Shown piece after piece: positions 1 through 7,782 of a DNA stretch of 64,000 nucleotides. Every line of letters begins with the position of its first letter. Position 1 is the stretch's first letter. Both the position numbers and the translations under genes were made by a program. The notes beneath the pieces were generated by a model, which worked only from the letters and a program-made list of their open reading frames with translations, searched no databases and had not been told where the DNA came from. The DNA is taken from contig PHAV01000010.1 in the NCBI GenBank assembly GCA_002841765.1, forward strand, positions 62,001 through 126,000, in the 5' to 3' direction. Origin of the DNA: Deltaproteobacteria bacterium HGW-Deltaproteobacteria-4. GTDB taxonomy: Bacteria; Desulfobacterota; Desulfuromonadia; Desulfuromonadales; UBA2197.

Positions 1-2094
1 GCGGGCGACGTCGGCCACATGCCGCAGTGCATGCAGTACGGCAGGGTGAAAGGGATCATAATAGTTCTTCACCAGGGGATTGTTGCGGTCGGCTGCGAGC
101 ATGTACTGCACCAGATCGTTGGTGCCGAGGGCAAAAAAGTCAACATGCTTTGCCAGCATCCCGATTAATTGCACGGCCGCCGGCACTTCGATCATGATCC
201 CGACCGGTACAGAATCACTAAAGGGAATCCCTTCGCGCCTTAAATTCCCGGCCGCTTCTTCAACGATCTTACGGCAGGACAGGATCTCTTCAACGCCGCT
301 GATCATCGGAAAGAGGAGTTTGACGTTGCCATGCACCGCCGCCATCAAGATGGCTTCAATCTGAGTGCGGAAAATATCCTGATAGTCGAGAGAGACGCGC
401 ACCGAGCGCCAACCCATAAAGGGGTTATCCTCCTTGGGAAGGGGGAAGTAAGGCAAAGCCTTGTCACCGCCGATATCGAGGGTCCGTATTGTCACCGGTT
501 GACCGGCAAAGCCTTCAACCATGCGGCGATAAAGGAGGTATTGTTCGTGGCGGGAAGGGAAGGAACTGCGGGTCATGTAAGGAAATTCGGTGCGGTACAG
601 GCCGATGCCTTCCGCGCCATTATGCACGGCAATACCGATGTCGCTCACCAAACCGACATTGGCACGCAGGCTGACCCGCTCTCCGTCGCTGGTCACGGCC
701 AGTTGATCACGGAACTCCGCCAAGGACTCTTCTTCACGGTCCTGATCCCGTTCGATGCGCAGATATTCCGCGACAATATGTCGGGGCGGATTGATATACA
801 GGCAACCTGAATTCGCATCGAGGATAAGGTGATCGTCGGGACGAATCGCCTGGATGACACCGAAGACCCCGACCAGCGCGGGAATGCCGAGGGATTTTGC
901 CATGATCACCGCATGCGAGTTCATCTCGCCGACTTCCGTGACAATGCCGCGCACCTTGCTGTGGTCCAGGGTCGCCATGTCGGAAGGGAGGAGGCTGCGG
1001 GCGATCAGGACGCCGGCGTGCTTGAGTTGCAAGGGTTGGTATTCGTTGCCGAGGATATTGGTATGCAGGCGTCGAGCGATATCTTCCATGTCGACGGCCC
1101 GTTCTCGAAGGTAAGAGTCCTCCATCCGGGAAAAAGCTTCAATATATTCAGCGGCAACAGTTTTTAAAGCATGTTGGGCGCTGCGTCCCTGTTCAATTTC
1201 GCGGCGCAATTTTTCGATGAAGCCGCGATCCTCAAGGATCATCAGGTGGGTGTGGAAGATCGCGGCGTCATCTTCTGAGAGGCGTTCAGCGACCTGCTTT
1301 TCGAGGTAGATAGTTTCAATCCGGGTCTTTTCCAGGGCGCTTTCCAGGCGATTGAGCTCAAATTCCGGGTCTGACCATTCGTCGTCGAGAATATCGGTAA
1401 AACCGAGGCGTTCATCGAGAACATGCGCCGGTCCCGTTGCCAATCCCGGATAGGCGACCGTCCCGCGCAGAATGGATTGCGACTCTTTCCCCTTTTTTTT
1501 CTTCTTGTTATGGAGAAATGTTGAACGCGCCTTCGCTAGTTCCAAAGCGACATGACGCGATTCCTCCTCTTTCTGGCCGATGGAGTAAAGGAGGCGGGCA
1601 TTAATAACAATAGAAGAGATCTGAAAAGCGATAGTGGAGAGGGCGCTGATCTCTTCGTTGGTAAAAGTACGGGGTTCTTTGGTCTGGATGACGATGACGC
1701 CGATGGGACTTTTCCGGTCAAAAAGCGGGATACCAAGAAATGAGTGGTAACGCTCTTCCCCTGTCTCCTTGAAGTAGCGATAGCGGGGATGGTTGTGGGG
1801 TTCAGGGATAGAGACAACTCGCCGTTCTTCCACGGCCAGACCGGTCAATCCCTCGCCGAGTTTCATCGAGACTTTGCCGACCGAGCGGGGCGAAAGTCCT
1901 TTGGACGCCCGTAAACGTAAGGTTTCACCATCGTCGTCAAAGAGGTAGATAGAACAGACTTCTGTTCCCATTCGTTTGGCAACCAGGGCGACGATGTTGC
2001 CAAGAGTCTCTTCGAGATCGTGGGATTGCAGAATCAGGGCGCTGATGTCTTCAAGGGTACTGATACCGAAATTTTCTGACTTGTTAATAGGCAT
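1..2094 (-). CDS. ptsP: Phosphoenolpyruvate-protein phosphotransferase PtsP (EI-Ntr), 3' end outside window
   Basis: Enzyme I of the nitrogen phosphotransferase system: it takes phosphate from PEP and passes it to NPr and then EIIA-Ntr, acting in the cytosol as a regulatory relay. The first 698 residues are visible; the C-terminus lies beyond base 1. Residues about 15-155 form a GAF domain, typical of PtsP and absent from sugar EI. The phosphohistidine swivel region reads EMNSHAVIMAKSLGIPALVG, with the active His at residue 394. The PEP-binding barrel follows. The ATG at 2094 is preceded by AGGA at suitable distance. A strong terminator stands just upstream, so ptsP probably has its own promoter or depends on read-through. 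Identity is secure. Confidence 0.93.
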   Translation of the reverse strand, partial: MPINKSENFGISTLEDISALILQSHDLEETLGNIVALVAKRMGTEVCSIYLFDDDGETLRLRASKGLSPRSVGKVSMKLGEGLTGLAVEERRVVSIPEPHNHPRYRYFKETGEERYHSFLGIPLFDRKSPIGVIVIQTKEPRTFTNEEISALSTIAFQISSIVINARLLYSIGQKEEESRHVALELAKARSTFLHNKKKKKGKESQSILRGTVAYPGLATGPAHVLDERLGFTDILDDEWSDPEFELNRLESALEKTRIETIYLEKQVAERLSEDDAAIFHTHLMILEDRGFIEKLRREIEQGRSAQHALKTVAAEYIEAFSRMEDSYLRERAVDMEDIARRLHTNILGNEYQPLQLKHAGVLIARSLLPSDMATLDHSKVRGIVTEVGEMNSHAVIMAKSLGIPALVGVFGVIQAIRPDDHLILDANSGCLYINPPRHIVAEYLRIERDQDREEESLAEFRDQLAVTSDGERVSLRANVGLVSDIGIAVHNGAEGIGLYRTEFPYMTRSSFPSRHEQYLLYRRMVEGFAGQPVTIRTLDIGGDKALPYFPLPKEDNPFMGWRSVRVSLDYQDIFRTQIEAILMAAVHGNVKLLFPMISGVEEILSCRKIVEEAAGNLRREGIPFSDSVPVGIMIEVPAAVQLIGMLAKHVDFFALGTNDLVQYMLAADRNNPLVKNYYDPFHPAVLHALRHVADVAR

Positions 2095-2157
2095 ATGTCA
2101 TCCTGACAGGGGCAATGAGTTCAAATATTTTATCGTGAACCTGACCGGAATAACAGG

Positions 2158-2203
2158 AAAAAATAAAAAAAGCGCCATCCGGGGAGAGAGAGCCGGATGG
2201 CGC
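2158..2203 (-). terminator. Strong intrinsic terminator between the hydrogenase-like activator and ptsP
   Basis: On the minus strand an 11-bp perfect GC-rich stem (arms 2193-2203 and 2172-2182, 10-nt loop) is followed by seven T, one A and six T. It lies about 50-90 bases downstream of a sigma-54 promoter and about 65 bases upstream of the ptsP start, so it should end any transcript coming from upstream. Confidence 0.88.
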
Positions 2204-2254
2204 AAAGGGGGGTGGATGTCGGTGGTAAACCAAGTCTTATTCCCCGTTCAATGA
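2162..2254 (-). ncRNA. Candidate sigma-54-dependent small RNA, about 90 nt
   Basis: This is inferred from the pairing of a perfect -24/-12 promoter, with expected start near 2254, and a strong intrinsic terminator ending near 2162. No open frame with a convincing start lies between them. The predicted RNA has an unpaired pyrimidine-rich stretch (CCACCGACATCCACCCCCC) just before the terminator stem. That is the kind of sequence small RNAs use to pair with Shine-Dalgarno regions. The alternative reading is an attenuated leader for ptsP. Confidence 0.5.
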
Positions 2255-2264
2255 TTTATTGTTT

Positions 2265-2281
2265 AGCAATTACTGTGCCAA
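2265..2281 (-). promoter_or_regulatory. Perfect sigma-54 (-24/-12) promoter
   Basis: The minus strand reads TTGGCACAGTAATTGCT. This matches TGGCAC-N5-TTGC with no mismatch and has correct GG-to-GC spacing. It reads toward the terminator and ptsP. Four palindromes suited to an enhancer-binding protein lie 80-200 bases upstream of it. Confidence 0.82.
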
Positions 2282-2362
2282 TTATTTAAATTGCTGTTTT
2301 TGTTTGATTTTTAAAATTTTGAGCGCTGTGCTGCTTTTGCTGTTCCGTGAAATTCCGTATTT

Positions 2363-2477
2363 GTGCCGGAGATGGCACAGATTGTTGAGGCATTTTGCGC
2401 AGAAGTGCAGTTTTGGTGCGTTAATGAGTGTGCCGTTTTTGGCCCGTCATGATGAAGGAGTGTGCCATTTTTGGCAA
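2363..2477. promoter_or_regulatory. Array of GTGCC-N6-GGCAC palindromes, likely enhancer sites
   Basis: Plus-strand sites are: 2363-2378 GTGCCGGAGATGGCAC (perfect arms), 2430-2445 GTGCCGTTTTTGGCCC, 2462-2477 GTGCCATTTTTGGCAA and a degenerate one at 2405-2420. Several centre spacings are near whole helical turns (32 and 42 bp). The position upstream of a -24/-12 promoter is typical of activator sites. The binding protein is inferred to be the neighbouring activator because the same palindrome lies in front of its own gene. Confidence 0.62.
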
Positions 2478-2482
2478 TACAG

Positions 2483-4783
2483 TTATGTCTGTCGGTTTTT
2501 ATTGAATTCTTTTCCATTTAAATCGTTACGTTTGAGGAGGCGATAGAAGGTACGGCGGGGAATTCCAGCCTGAATTGCCGCCGCTGAAACATTTCCTCTG
2601 GCTTCCCGGAGAAAATGAATGAGGAGATTCTTCTCCATTTGGCCAATATGTTTGTCGCGTTGCGAGCGAAAGCTTGGTGTTGCGAGGTCTGTTTCCGTGC
2701 GTCCTTCGTTCAGGGCGAGTTCGGTAAAGACGACCGGAAGATTCTCCAGTCTGATGACGCTGTCCTGTGCCAGAACAGAGGCGCGTTCGATGATATTTTG
2801 CAGTTCACGAATATTCCCCGGCCAAGGGTAGCGCATTAGTGCTTGCAGCGCCCGCTCGTCGATTCCCTTGATCGGTTTGTTGAGACGGCGACTGGCCCGA
2901 GCCCGAAAATTTTCCACCAGGGCCGGCAGGGACTCGAGTCGACTGCGCAAGGGTGGTTGGGAGATGGTAAAAACATTGAGTCGGTAATAGAGATCTTCGC
3001 GAAACCAACTTTCGCGAATTCCTGCTTCTAAATCTTTGTTGGTGGCGGCAATGAGGCGGACATCGACTTTGATCGGAGCGTTCCCTCCCACCGGACGAAT
3101 CTCGCCGTTGTCAAGAACCCGCAGGAGTTCCGCTTGCAGTTTCGGGGTAATGTCACCGATTTCGTCAAGGAAGATAGTACCGCCGTTAGCAGCCTCGAAG
3201 AGCCCTTTTTTGTCAGCAACAGCACCGGTGAATGCCCCTTTTTTATGACCAAAGAGTTCACTTTCCAAAAGACTGTCGGTAATTGTCGTGCAGTTGATGG
3301 TGACAAGCGGTTTATCGGCACGCAGGCTCTTTTCGTGAATGGCCCGCGCCGTCAGTTCTTTGCCGGTACCACTCTCGCCGCGAATCAGTACGGTCGTCGG
3401 CGTGGGTGCAACCTGATAAATAAGCCCGAGAATATCCATGGTGCGCGGATCCTCGCCGACGATTGCCGATGATCCGACTTCCTGCGCCAGGGCGCGTTGT
3501 GCCAGTTCAAATTTTTGCGTCAGCATGGTGTGATCCTCTTCCAGGCGTTTGACCGCATAAGGAAGACACATCTCACGCTCGGCCAATCCCTGAAAGACGG
3601 CCACGGCATATTCCCGGCAAGTCGCATATCCGCAGGCCCCACAATTCAATTCGTCACTTTCGACAAATTTATTGATCGACTGAAGAATGTTGCGCACGCT
3701 CTCGCCCCCCGGCAGTTCCAAACGCTTATGTTTGTTTCTGAAGCTGCGATTTGTGGCGATGCTCTGTTTCACCGTACAGTAATGACTGGCGGTCTGATAA
3801 GGGACTTCGCTGCAAGAATGCTGGTAGATCAGATTGCGTTTGCTGAAAGTTGTCAGGCGGTTATTTTTGCCTGGCCCACCGATACAGCCGCCGGTACAGA
3901 AGCGGATATCAATAAAGCGGGGGGTAATACGCCCGGCTGCGACGTCGCGGATGACTTCAAGGGCATTCTCCGGGCCTTCGGAGCTGAGGTATTCAGGATG
4001 AAAAATGTCGCTCTTGATGCCGAAAGCGTTCAGGGGACCACCGGCAATGGCAAAGAGTCGACTATCGTTATGTGGTGGCATCCCATTGAAGGGGTGGTTG
4101 GGGAGGCGGCTTAAATCGAGCTTCCTGAGCTTGAACATTTGTTGCAACTCTTTGTAGGTCAGGACGACATCGATCGCGTCCTGGATCTGTTCTTCTTCAA
4201 TTTCAAATTTTCCGGCAATACATGAACTGATATAGACAACCTTGGTCCTGGGGCCAAGAGTCTCTTTGATAAAGCGTCCTGCGGCGATCTTCGGTGACAC
4301 TGTCTTCATCAGGTTTCGTAAGAGTTGGGGGTAGTGCCTTTCAATTAAATCGACAATCGCTGGACAATGACTTGAAAACAGAGTGGCGGCGTTCTTCTTC
4401 TGGCTCTCAATCTCGGCCTGATAAGACAAACGGATTAATTCGACACCGCTGGAGCCTTCGTGAACTTCTGAAAAGCCGAGGTTTTTGATTCCCGCCACCA
4501 GTTGTCCGGGGCGAATATCATTGAAGAATGCCGGATAAGAACATCCGAGAATGGCAACGACCGGTTCTGACCCGTCTATGAGTTTTTGTACGCTCAAAAT
4601 ACTGTCAGCAATCACTTTGGCCTGCTGGGAGCAGACCTGTACGCAAATACCGCAGCCAATGCAACGGCTGTCAATGATTTCAGCGTGATCTTTGTGGACT
4701 TTAATCGCTTTAACCGGACAGTTGCGGACGCAGGAATAGCATTTGCGGCAGCGTTCCTGCAGCGTGGTAATCGGCCCTGTCAT
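2483..4783 (-). CDS. Sigma-54-dependent activator with [FeFe]-hydrogenase-like sensor domain
   Basis: Redox or gas-sensing enhancer-binding protein of 766 residues. Order: two 4Fe-4S ferredoxin motifs (Cys 12/15/18/22 and 41/44/47/51); a hydrogenase large-subunit-like domain at about 75-330; a second Fe-S domain (Cys 381/384/389/406); an AAA+ domain with Walker A GESGTGKE (469-476), GAFTGA (516-521) and Walker B IFLDE; and a Fis-type helix-turn-helix near 729-751. All four H-cluster cysteine positions survive (Cys 140, 188, 296, 300). The proton-transfer Cys of catalytic enzymes (TSCCPA) is His here (SSHCPA), and the MPC and MAC methionines are Ser and Arg. It therefore looks like a sensor, not an enzyme. 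The signal (H2, CO or redox) is not known from sequence. The start is the first ATG, just after paired palindromes. Confidence 0.88.
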   Translation of the reverse strand: MTGPITTLQERCRKCYSCVRNCPVKAIKVHKDHAEIIDSRCIGCGICVQVCSQQAKVIADSILSVQKLIDGSEPVVAILGCSYPAFFNDIRPGQLVAGIKNLGFSEVHEGSSGVELIRLSYQAEIESQKKNAATLFSSHCPAIVDLIERHYPQLLRNLMKTVSPKIAAGRFIKETLGPRTKVVYISSCIAGKFEIEEEQIQDAIDVVLTYKELQQMFKLRKLDLSRLPNHPFNGMPPHNDSRLFAIAGGPLNAFGIKSDIFHPEYLSSEGPENALEVIRDVAAGRITPRFIDIRFCTGGCIGGPGKNNRLTTFSKRNLIYQHSCSEVPYQTASHYCTVKQSIATNRSFRNKHKRLELPGGESVRNILQSINKFVESDELNCGACGYATCREYAVAVFQGLAEREMCLPYAVKRLEEDHTMLTQKFELAQRALAQEVGSSAIVGEDPRTMDILGLIYQVAPTPTTVLIRGESGTGKELTARAIHEKSLRADKPLVTINCTTITDSLLESELFGHKKGAFTGAVADKKGLFEAANGGTIFLDEIGDITPKLQAELLRVLDNGEIRPVGGNAPIKVDVRLIAATNKDLEAGIRESWFREDLYYRLNVFTISQPPLRSRLESLPALVENFRARASRRLNKPIKGIDERALQALMRYPWPGNIRELQNIIERASVLAQDSVIRLENLPVVFTELALNEGRTETDLATPSFRSQRDKHIGQMEKNLLIHFLREARGNVSAAAIQAGIPRRTFYRLLKRNDLNGKEFNKNRQT

Positions 4784-4803
4784 CTAGGATTCTCCTGTCA
4801 GAT

Positions 4804-4841
4804 GTGCTTGCTTTGGCACGCTAAAGTGCCATGTCTGGCAC
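4804..4841. promoter_or_regulatory. Two GTGCC-N6-GGCAC palindromes before the activator gene
   Basis: The sites are 4804-4819 GTGCTTGCTTTGGCAC and 4826-4841 GTGCCATGTCTGGCAC. Their centres are 22 bp apart (two helical turns) and they lie 21-58 bases upstream of the activator start. They match the array at 2363-2477 and suggest autoregulation. Confidence 0.6.
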
Positions 4842-4877
4842 AAAATGTCAAAAAGGATCTATAGGCGACAGGGAAAT

Positions 4878-5864
4878 TCAGGCGAGGTTGCGGGAGAATT
4901 CACCGGCAAAGTGGCAGGCGGCGAAACGCGCCGGATCATGCTCCAACAGGACGGGACTGAGCTCCCGGCAGATCGACTGAGCGTAGATACAACGGGGATG
5001 GAAGTGGCAGCCGGCAGGCGGAGAGAGGGGGGAGGGGATTTCTCCTTGCAGGAGGATCCTTTTATGCTGCCGTCCGGGGATGGGGCGGGGGACAGCTTGC
5101 AGTAAAGCTTCCGTATAAGGATGAAAGGGGGCGCGGTAGAGTTCGATCGCCGGTGCGATTTCAATAATCCGGCCGAGATACATAACAGCCACGCGTTTAC
5201 ACAGGTGTTCGACCACTGAAAGGTCGTGGGAAATAAAGAGATAAGTCAAGCCGAACTGCTGCTGGATATCATCGAGCAGGTTGATAACCTGAGCCTGAAT
5301 CGAGAGATCGAGAGCGGAGACAGGTTCATCGGCGATGATCAATTCGGGTTTGACTGCCAGAGCACGGGCGATGCCGATGCGTTGCCGTTGTCCACCGGAA
5401 AATTCATGCGGATAGCGTTCAAGTATATCACTGCCGAGACCGACGGTTGCCAGCAGATCAATGACGAGATCCTTGACCGTAGCCGGGGTCGCCAGGCCGT
5501 GAATGAGTAATGGTTCAGCGACAATGTCGCCAATTTTGCAGCGGGGATTGAGTGAGGAGAAGGGGTCCTGAAAGATCATCTGCATCTGCCGCCGCCGCGG
5601 CCGTAGCTCCTTTTGTCCCATGGGGACAAGATCTTCGTTGTGAAAGAAGACCGCACCGCTGTCGGCTTCAAGGAGACGTAAAATCAGGCGACCGGTTGTC
5701 GATTTTCCACAACCCGACTCGCCAACCAGACCGAGGGTTTCACCGGGAGCAAGGTCGAAGCTGATATTGTCGACGGCACGAAAGCGCTGCTCTTGACCGC
5801 CAAGCGGGCCCTGTGCCGCCGCAAAGGATTTGGTCAAATTCCGGACCGACAATAAAGGATTCAT
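4878..5864 (-). CDS. Oligopeptide/dipeptide ABC transporter ATP-binding protein, OppF/DppF type
   Basis: One of the two ATPases that power peptide uptake through an OppBC or DppBC permease. The 328 residues contain Walker A GESGCGKST, signature SGGQRQRIGIARAL, Walker B ELIIADEP and the C-terminal oligopeptide-transporter tail, where cysteines of the H-P-R-C-x-Y type may bind an Fe-S cluster. It overlaps the upstream oppD-like gene by 4 bp, so the two are translationally coupled. No permease or binding protein is nearby, so the substrate (peptide, nickel or other) cannot be named. Confidence 0.85.
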   Translation of the reverse strand: MNPLLSVRNLTKSFAAAQGPLGGQEQRFRAVDNISFDLAPGETLGLVGESGCGKSTTGRLILRLLEADSGAVFFHNEDLVPMGQKELRPRRRQMQMIFQDPFSSLNPRCKIGDIVAEPLLIHGLATPATVKDLVIDLLATVGLGSDILERYPHEFSGGQRQRIGIARALAVKPELIIADEPVSALDLSIQAQVINLLDDIQQQFGLTYLFISHDLSVVEHLCKRVAVMYLGRIIEIAPAIELYRAPFHPYTEALLQAVPRPIPGRQHKRILLQGEIPSPLSPPAGCHFHPRCIYAQSICRELSPVLLEHDPARFAACHFAGEFSRNLA

Positions 5865-6826
5865 AAGGCCTTCCAGCAGCGCACCTGATGATTCGGCGCC
5901 ACTTCCCGTAAGGGCGGCAGATGTTCACGGCACTGGTGCATTACTTCGCGGCAGCGCGGGGCAAAGGGGCAGCCGTCGCCATGCTGCATGGCGTCGGTCA
6001 CTTGATCGGGAATCGGCACCAAACGTTGCCGCTCTTCTCCGAGGCGGGGAATGCAGGCAAGGAGACCGCGAGTATAAGGGTGGAGAGGTTCATTGAAGAG
6101 GGGGGCAACGTCTGCTGCTTCCATAATCAGGCCGGCATACATGATCGCCACCGCATCAGCGGTTTCGGCAACGACACCGAGGTCGTGCGAAATAAGGAGC
6201 ATCGACATCCCGCGACTGCGGCGTAATTCATCAAGAAGCGCAAGAATCTGGGCCTGTATCGTCACGTCGAGGGCGGTCGTCGGTTCGTCGGCAATCAGCA
6301 GTTGCGGATGGCCGGCAAGGGCCATGGCGATTACGACCCTTTGGCGCATCCCGCCGGAGAGTTGGTGCGGGTACGATGCCAGTCTTTTCCGCGCATCCGG
6401 GATGCCAACCTGCTGCAGGAGCGCGGCGGCTTCTTCTTCTTGTTCCTGGCCGTGCAGGCCACGATGGAGCTCGAGAACTTCGCCAATTTGCCTCTTGACG
6501 GTAAAGACCGGATTCAGTGAAGTCATCGGTTCCTGAAAGATCATGGCAATCTGGTTGCCGCGAATCCGCCGCATCTCTGTCGGTGGCAGCCGGAGCAGAT
6601 CTTCTCCGGCAAAAGAGATCGTTCCTTCGACAATCTTCCCTGGTTCCGGTACCAGACGCAAAATCGACAGCGCCGTCATCGATTTGCCACAGCCTGATTC
6701 CCCGACCAAAGCCAGAGTACGACCGGACCCAATCGAAAAGTCGATGCCGCCAATTGCCTTGATCAGGCCACGGGGCGTAAAGAAGTAGGTTTTAAGGGAG
6801 CAGACATCAAGAAGAGGGGAAGTCAT
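5861..6826 (-). CDS. Oligopeptide/dipeptide ABC transporter ATP-binding protein, OppD/DppD type
   Basis: Partner ATPase of 321 residues and first gene of a two-gene operon. It shows Walker A GESGCGKS, signature LSGGMRQRVVIAMAL, Walker B LLIADEPTTALD and the C-terminal APRC...C...PP motif of this subfamily. The usual upstream permease and binding-protein genes are missing; the next gene upstream is divergent. The ATPases must work with membrane parts encoded elsewhere, or the cluster has been split. Confidence 0.85.
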   Translation of the reverse strand: MTSPLLDVCSLKTYFFTPRGLIKAIGGIDFSIGSGRTLALVGESGCGKSMTALSILRLVPEPGKIVEGTISFAGEDLLRLPPTEMRRIRGNQIAMIFQEPMTSLNPVFTVKRQIGEVLELHRGLHGQEQEEEAAALLQQVGIPDARKRLASYPHQLSGGMRQRVVIAMALAGHPQLLIADEPTTALDVTIQAQILALLDELRRSRGMSMLLISHDLGVVAETADAVAIMYAGLIMEAADVAPLFNEPLHPYTRGLLACIPRLGEERQRLVPIPDQVTDAMQHGDGCPFAPRCREVMHQCREHLPPLREVAPNHQVRCWKAL

Positions 6827-6980
6827 CGATCGATCCTGGAAGGAGAATGTCCGGACTTTACAATGAATTGTTTAAGGGGTCAAGGAAGCGGCAAAAGTTG
6901 ACGATTCTATTTATTGACAACAAGCTGCACTAAAGGCAGGGTTTAAGCATTGGACCCATTTATTTGTGAGGAATTGAAGC

Positions 6981-7778
6981 GTGAACAGGATTCAGCCACA
7001 ACAAAGTCTCTTTACCCCTGAACTGGTGCAGCGCCTGCAGCGTGCTTTGCTGGCCGAAGGGGATGAGCTCTTTTCTCTGGTGCAGGATGGCGCCCCCGAA
7101 GTTCTCCGGACTTTGTTGAAAAATCGTTATCTAGCGGAGGAACACCTCCTGGCTCTGTTGCGGCGCCGTGATCTGGGAGAGGATCTGCTCAAAGCGCTGC
7201 ATCAGCATGAACTGACATTGTCGTCATATCGCCTTAAGCTTGCTTTGGCGGTCCATCCCAAAAGCCCGCCAGCGGTGCTGCAACCCCTCCTTCCCCACCT
7301 TCATCTCTTTGATCTCCTCGGCATCTGTCTTCACCCCGGCACAACTCCCGATCAGAAGCTGGCCGCGGAGCGGACGATTGTACAGCGTCTGCCGGGAGTG
7401 CCGCTCGGCAACCGCATCACGCTGGCGCGTCGGGCCCCGTCGACTCTTCTGGTGGAATTGTTGGGGGGAGGGGAGGCGCAGGTTGTTACCGCCGCGCTTG
7501 ACAATCCCCGCCTCAAGGAAGGGGGTCTGGTGCAATATCTCAGCGGTGGCCGGGCGACGGCGTACGCGATTAGCACGATCTTTCGTCATCACCGCTGGCA
7601 GAAGTTGCCGTCGATCCGTTCGACTCTGCTGAAAAATTCGCAGACACCGGAGACCATCTTCAGTCAACTCCTTGCCTCCTGCCCCCTTCCTGAGCTCAAA
7701 AACCTGCGCCTTTCCAATCGTCTTAGTACAATTCAGAAGCTTTTAGTTGCACAGGAACTCAAGCGCCGTCAGGGATGA
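6981..7778 (+). CDS. Hypothetical helical-repeat protein
   Basis: I do not recognise a named family. The 265 residues are leucine-rich and predicted all-helical, with repeated short helices such as APEVLRTLLKNRYLAEEHLLALL and KSPPAVLQPLLPHLHLFDLL. They recall HEAT-like or leucine-repeat-variant scaffolds. There is no signal peptide, membrane segment or catalytic motif. The GTG start at 6981 is chosen because GAGGA lies 9 bases upstream. It is divergent from oppD and convergent with the next gene, so it is probably monocistronic. Confidence 0.62.
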   Translation: MNRIQPQQSLFTPELVQRLQRALLAEGDELFSLVQDGAPEVLRTLLKNRYLAEEHLLALLRRRDLGEDLLKALHQHELTLSSYRLKLALAVHPKSPPAVLQPLLPHLHLFDLLGICLHPGTTPDQKLAAERTIVQRLPGVPLGNRITLARRAPSTLLVELLGGGEAQVVTAALDNPRLKEGGLVQYLSGGRATAYAISTIFRHHRWQKLPSIRSTLLKNSQTPETIFSQLLASCPLPELKNLRLSNRLSTIQKLLVAQELKRRQG

Positions 7779-7782
7779 AAGT

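Noticed and set aside
4878-6826. Possible nickel/cobalt (NikDE-like) importer feeding the hydrogenase-like sensor
   Set aside because: The ATPases are of the general Opp/Dpp/Nik class and no permease or binding protein is present to assign a metal substrate.
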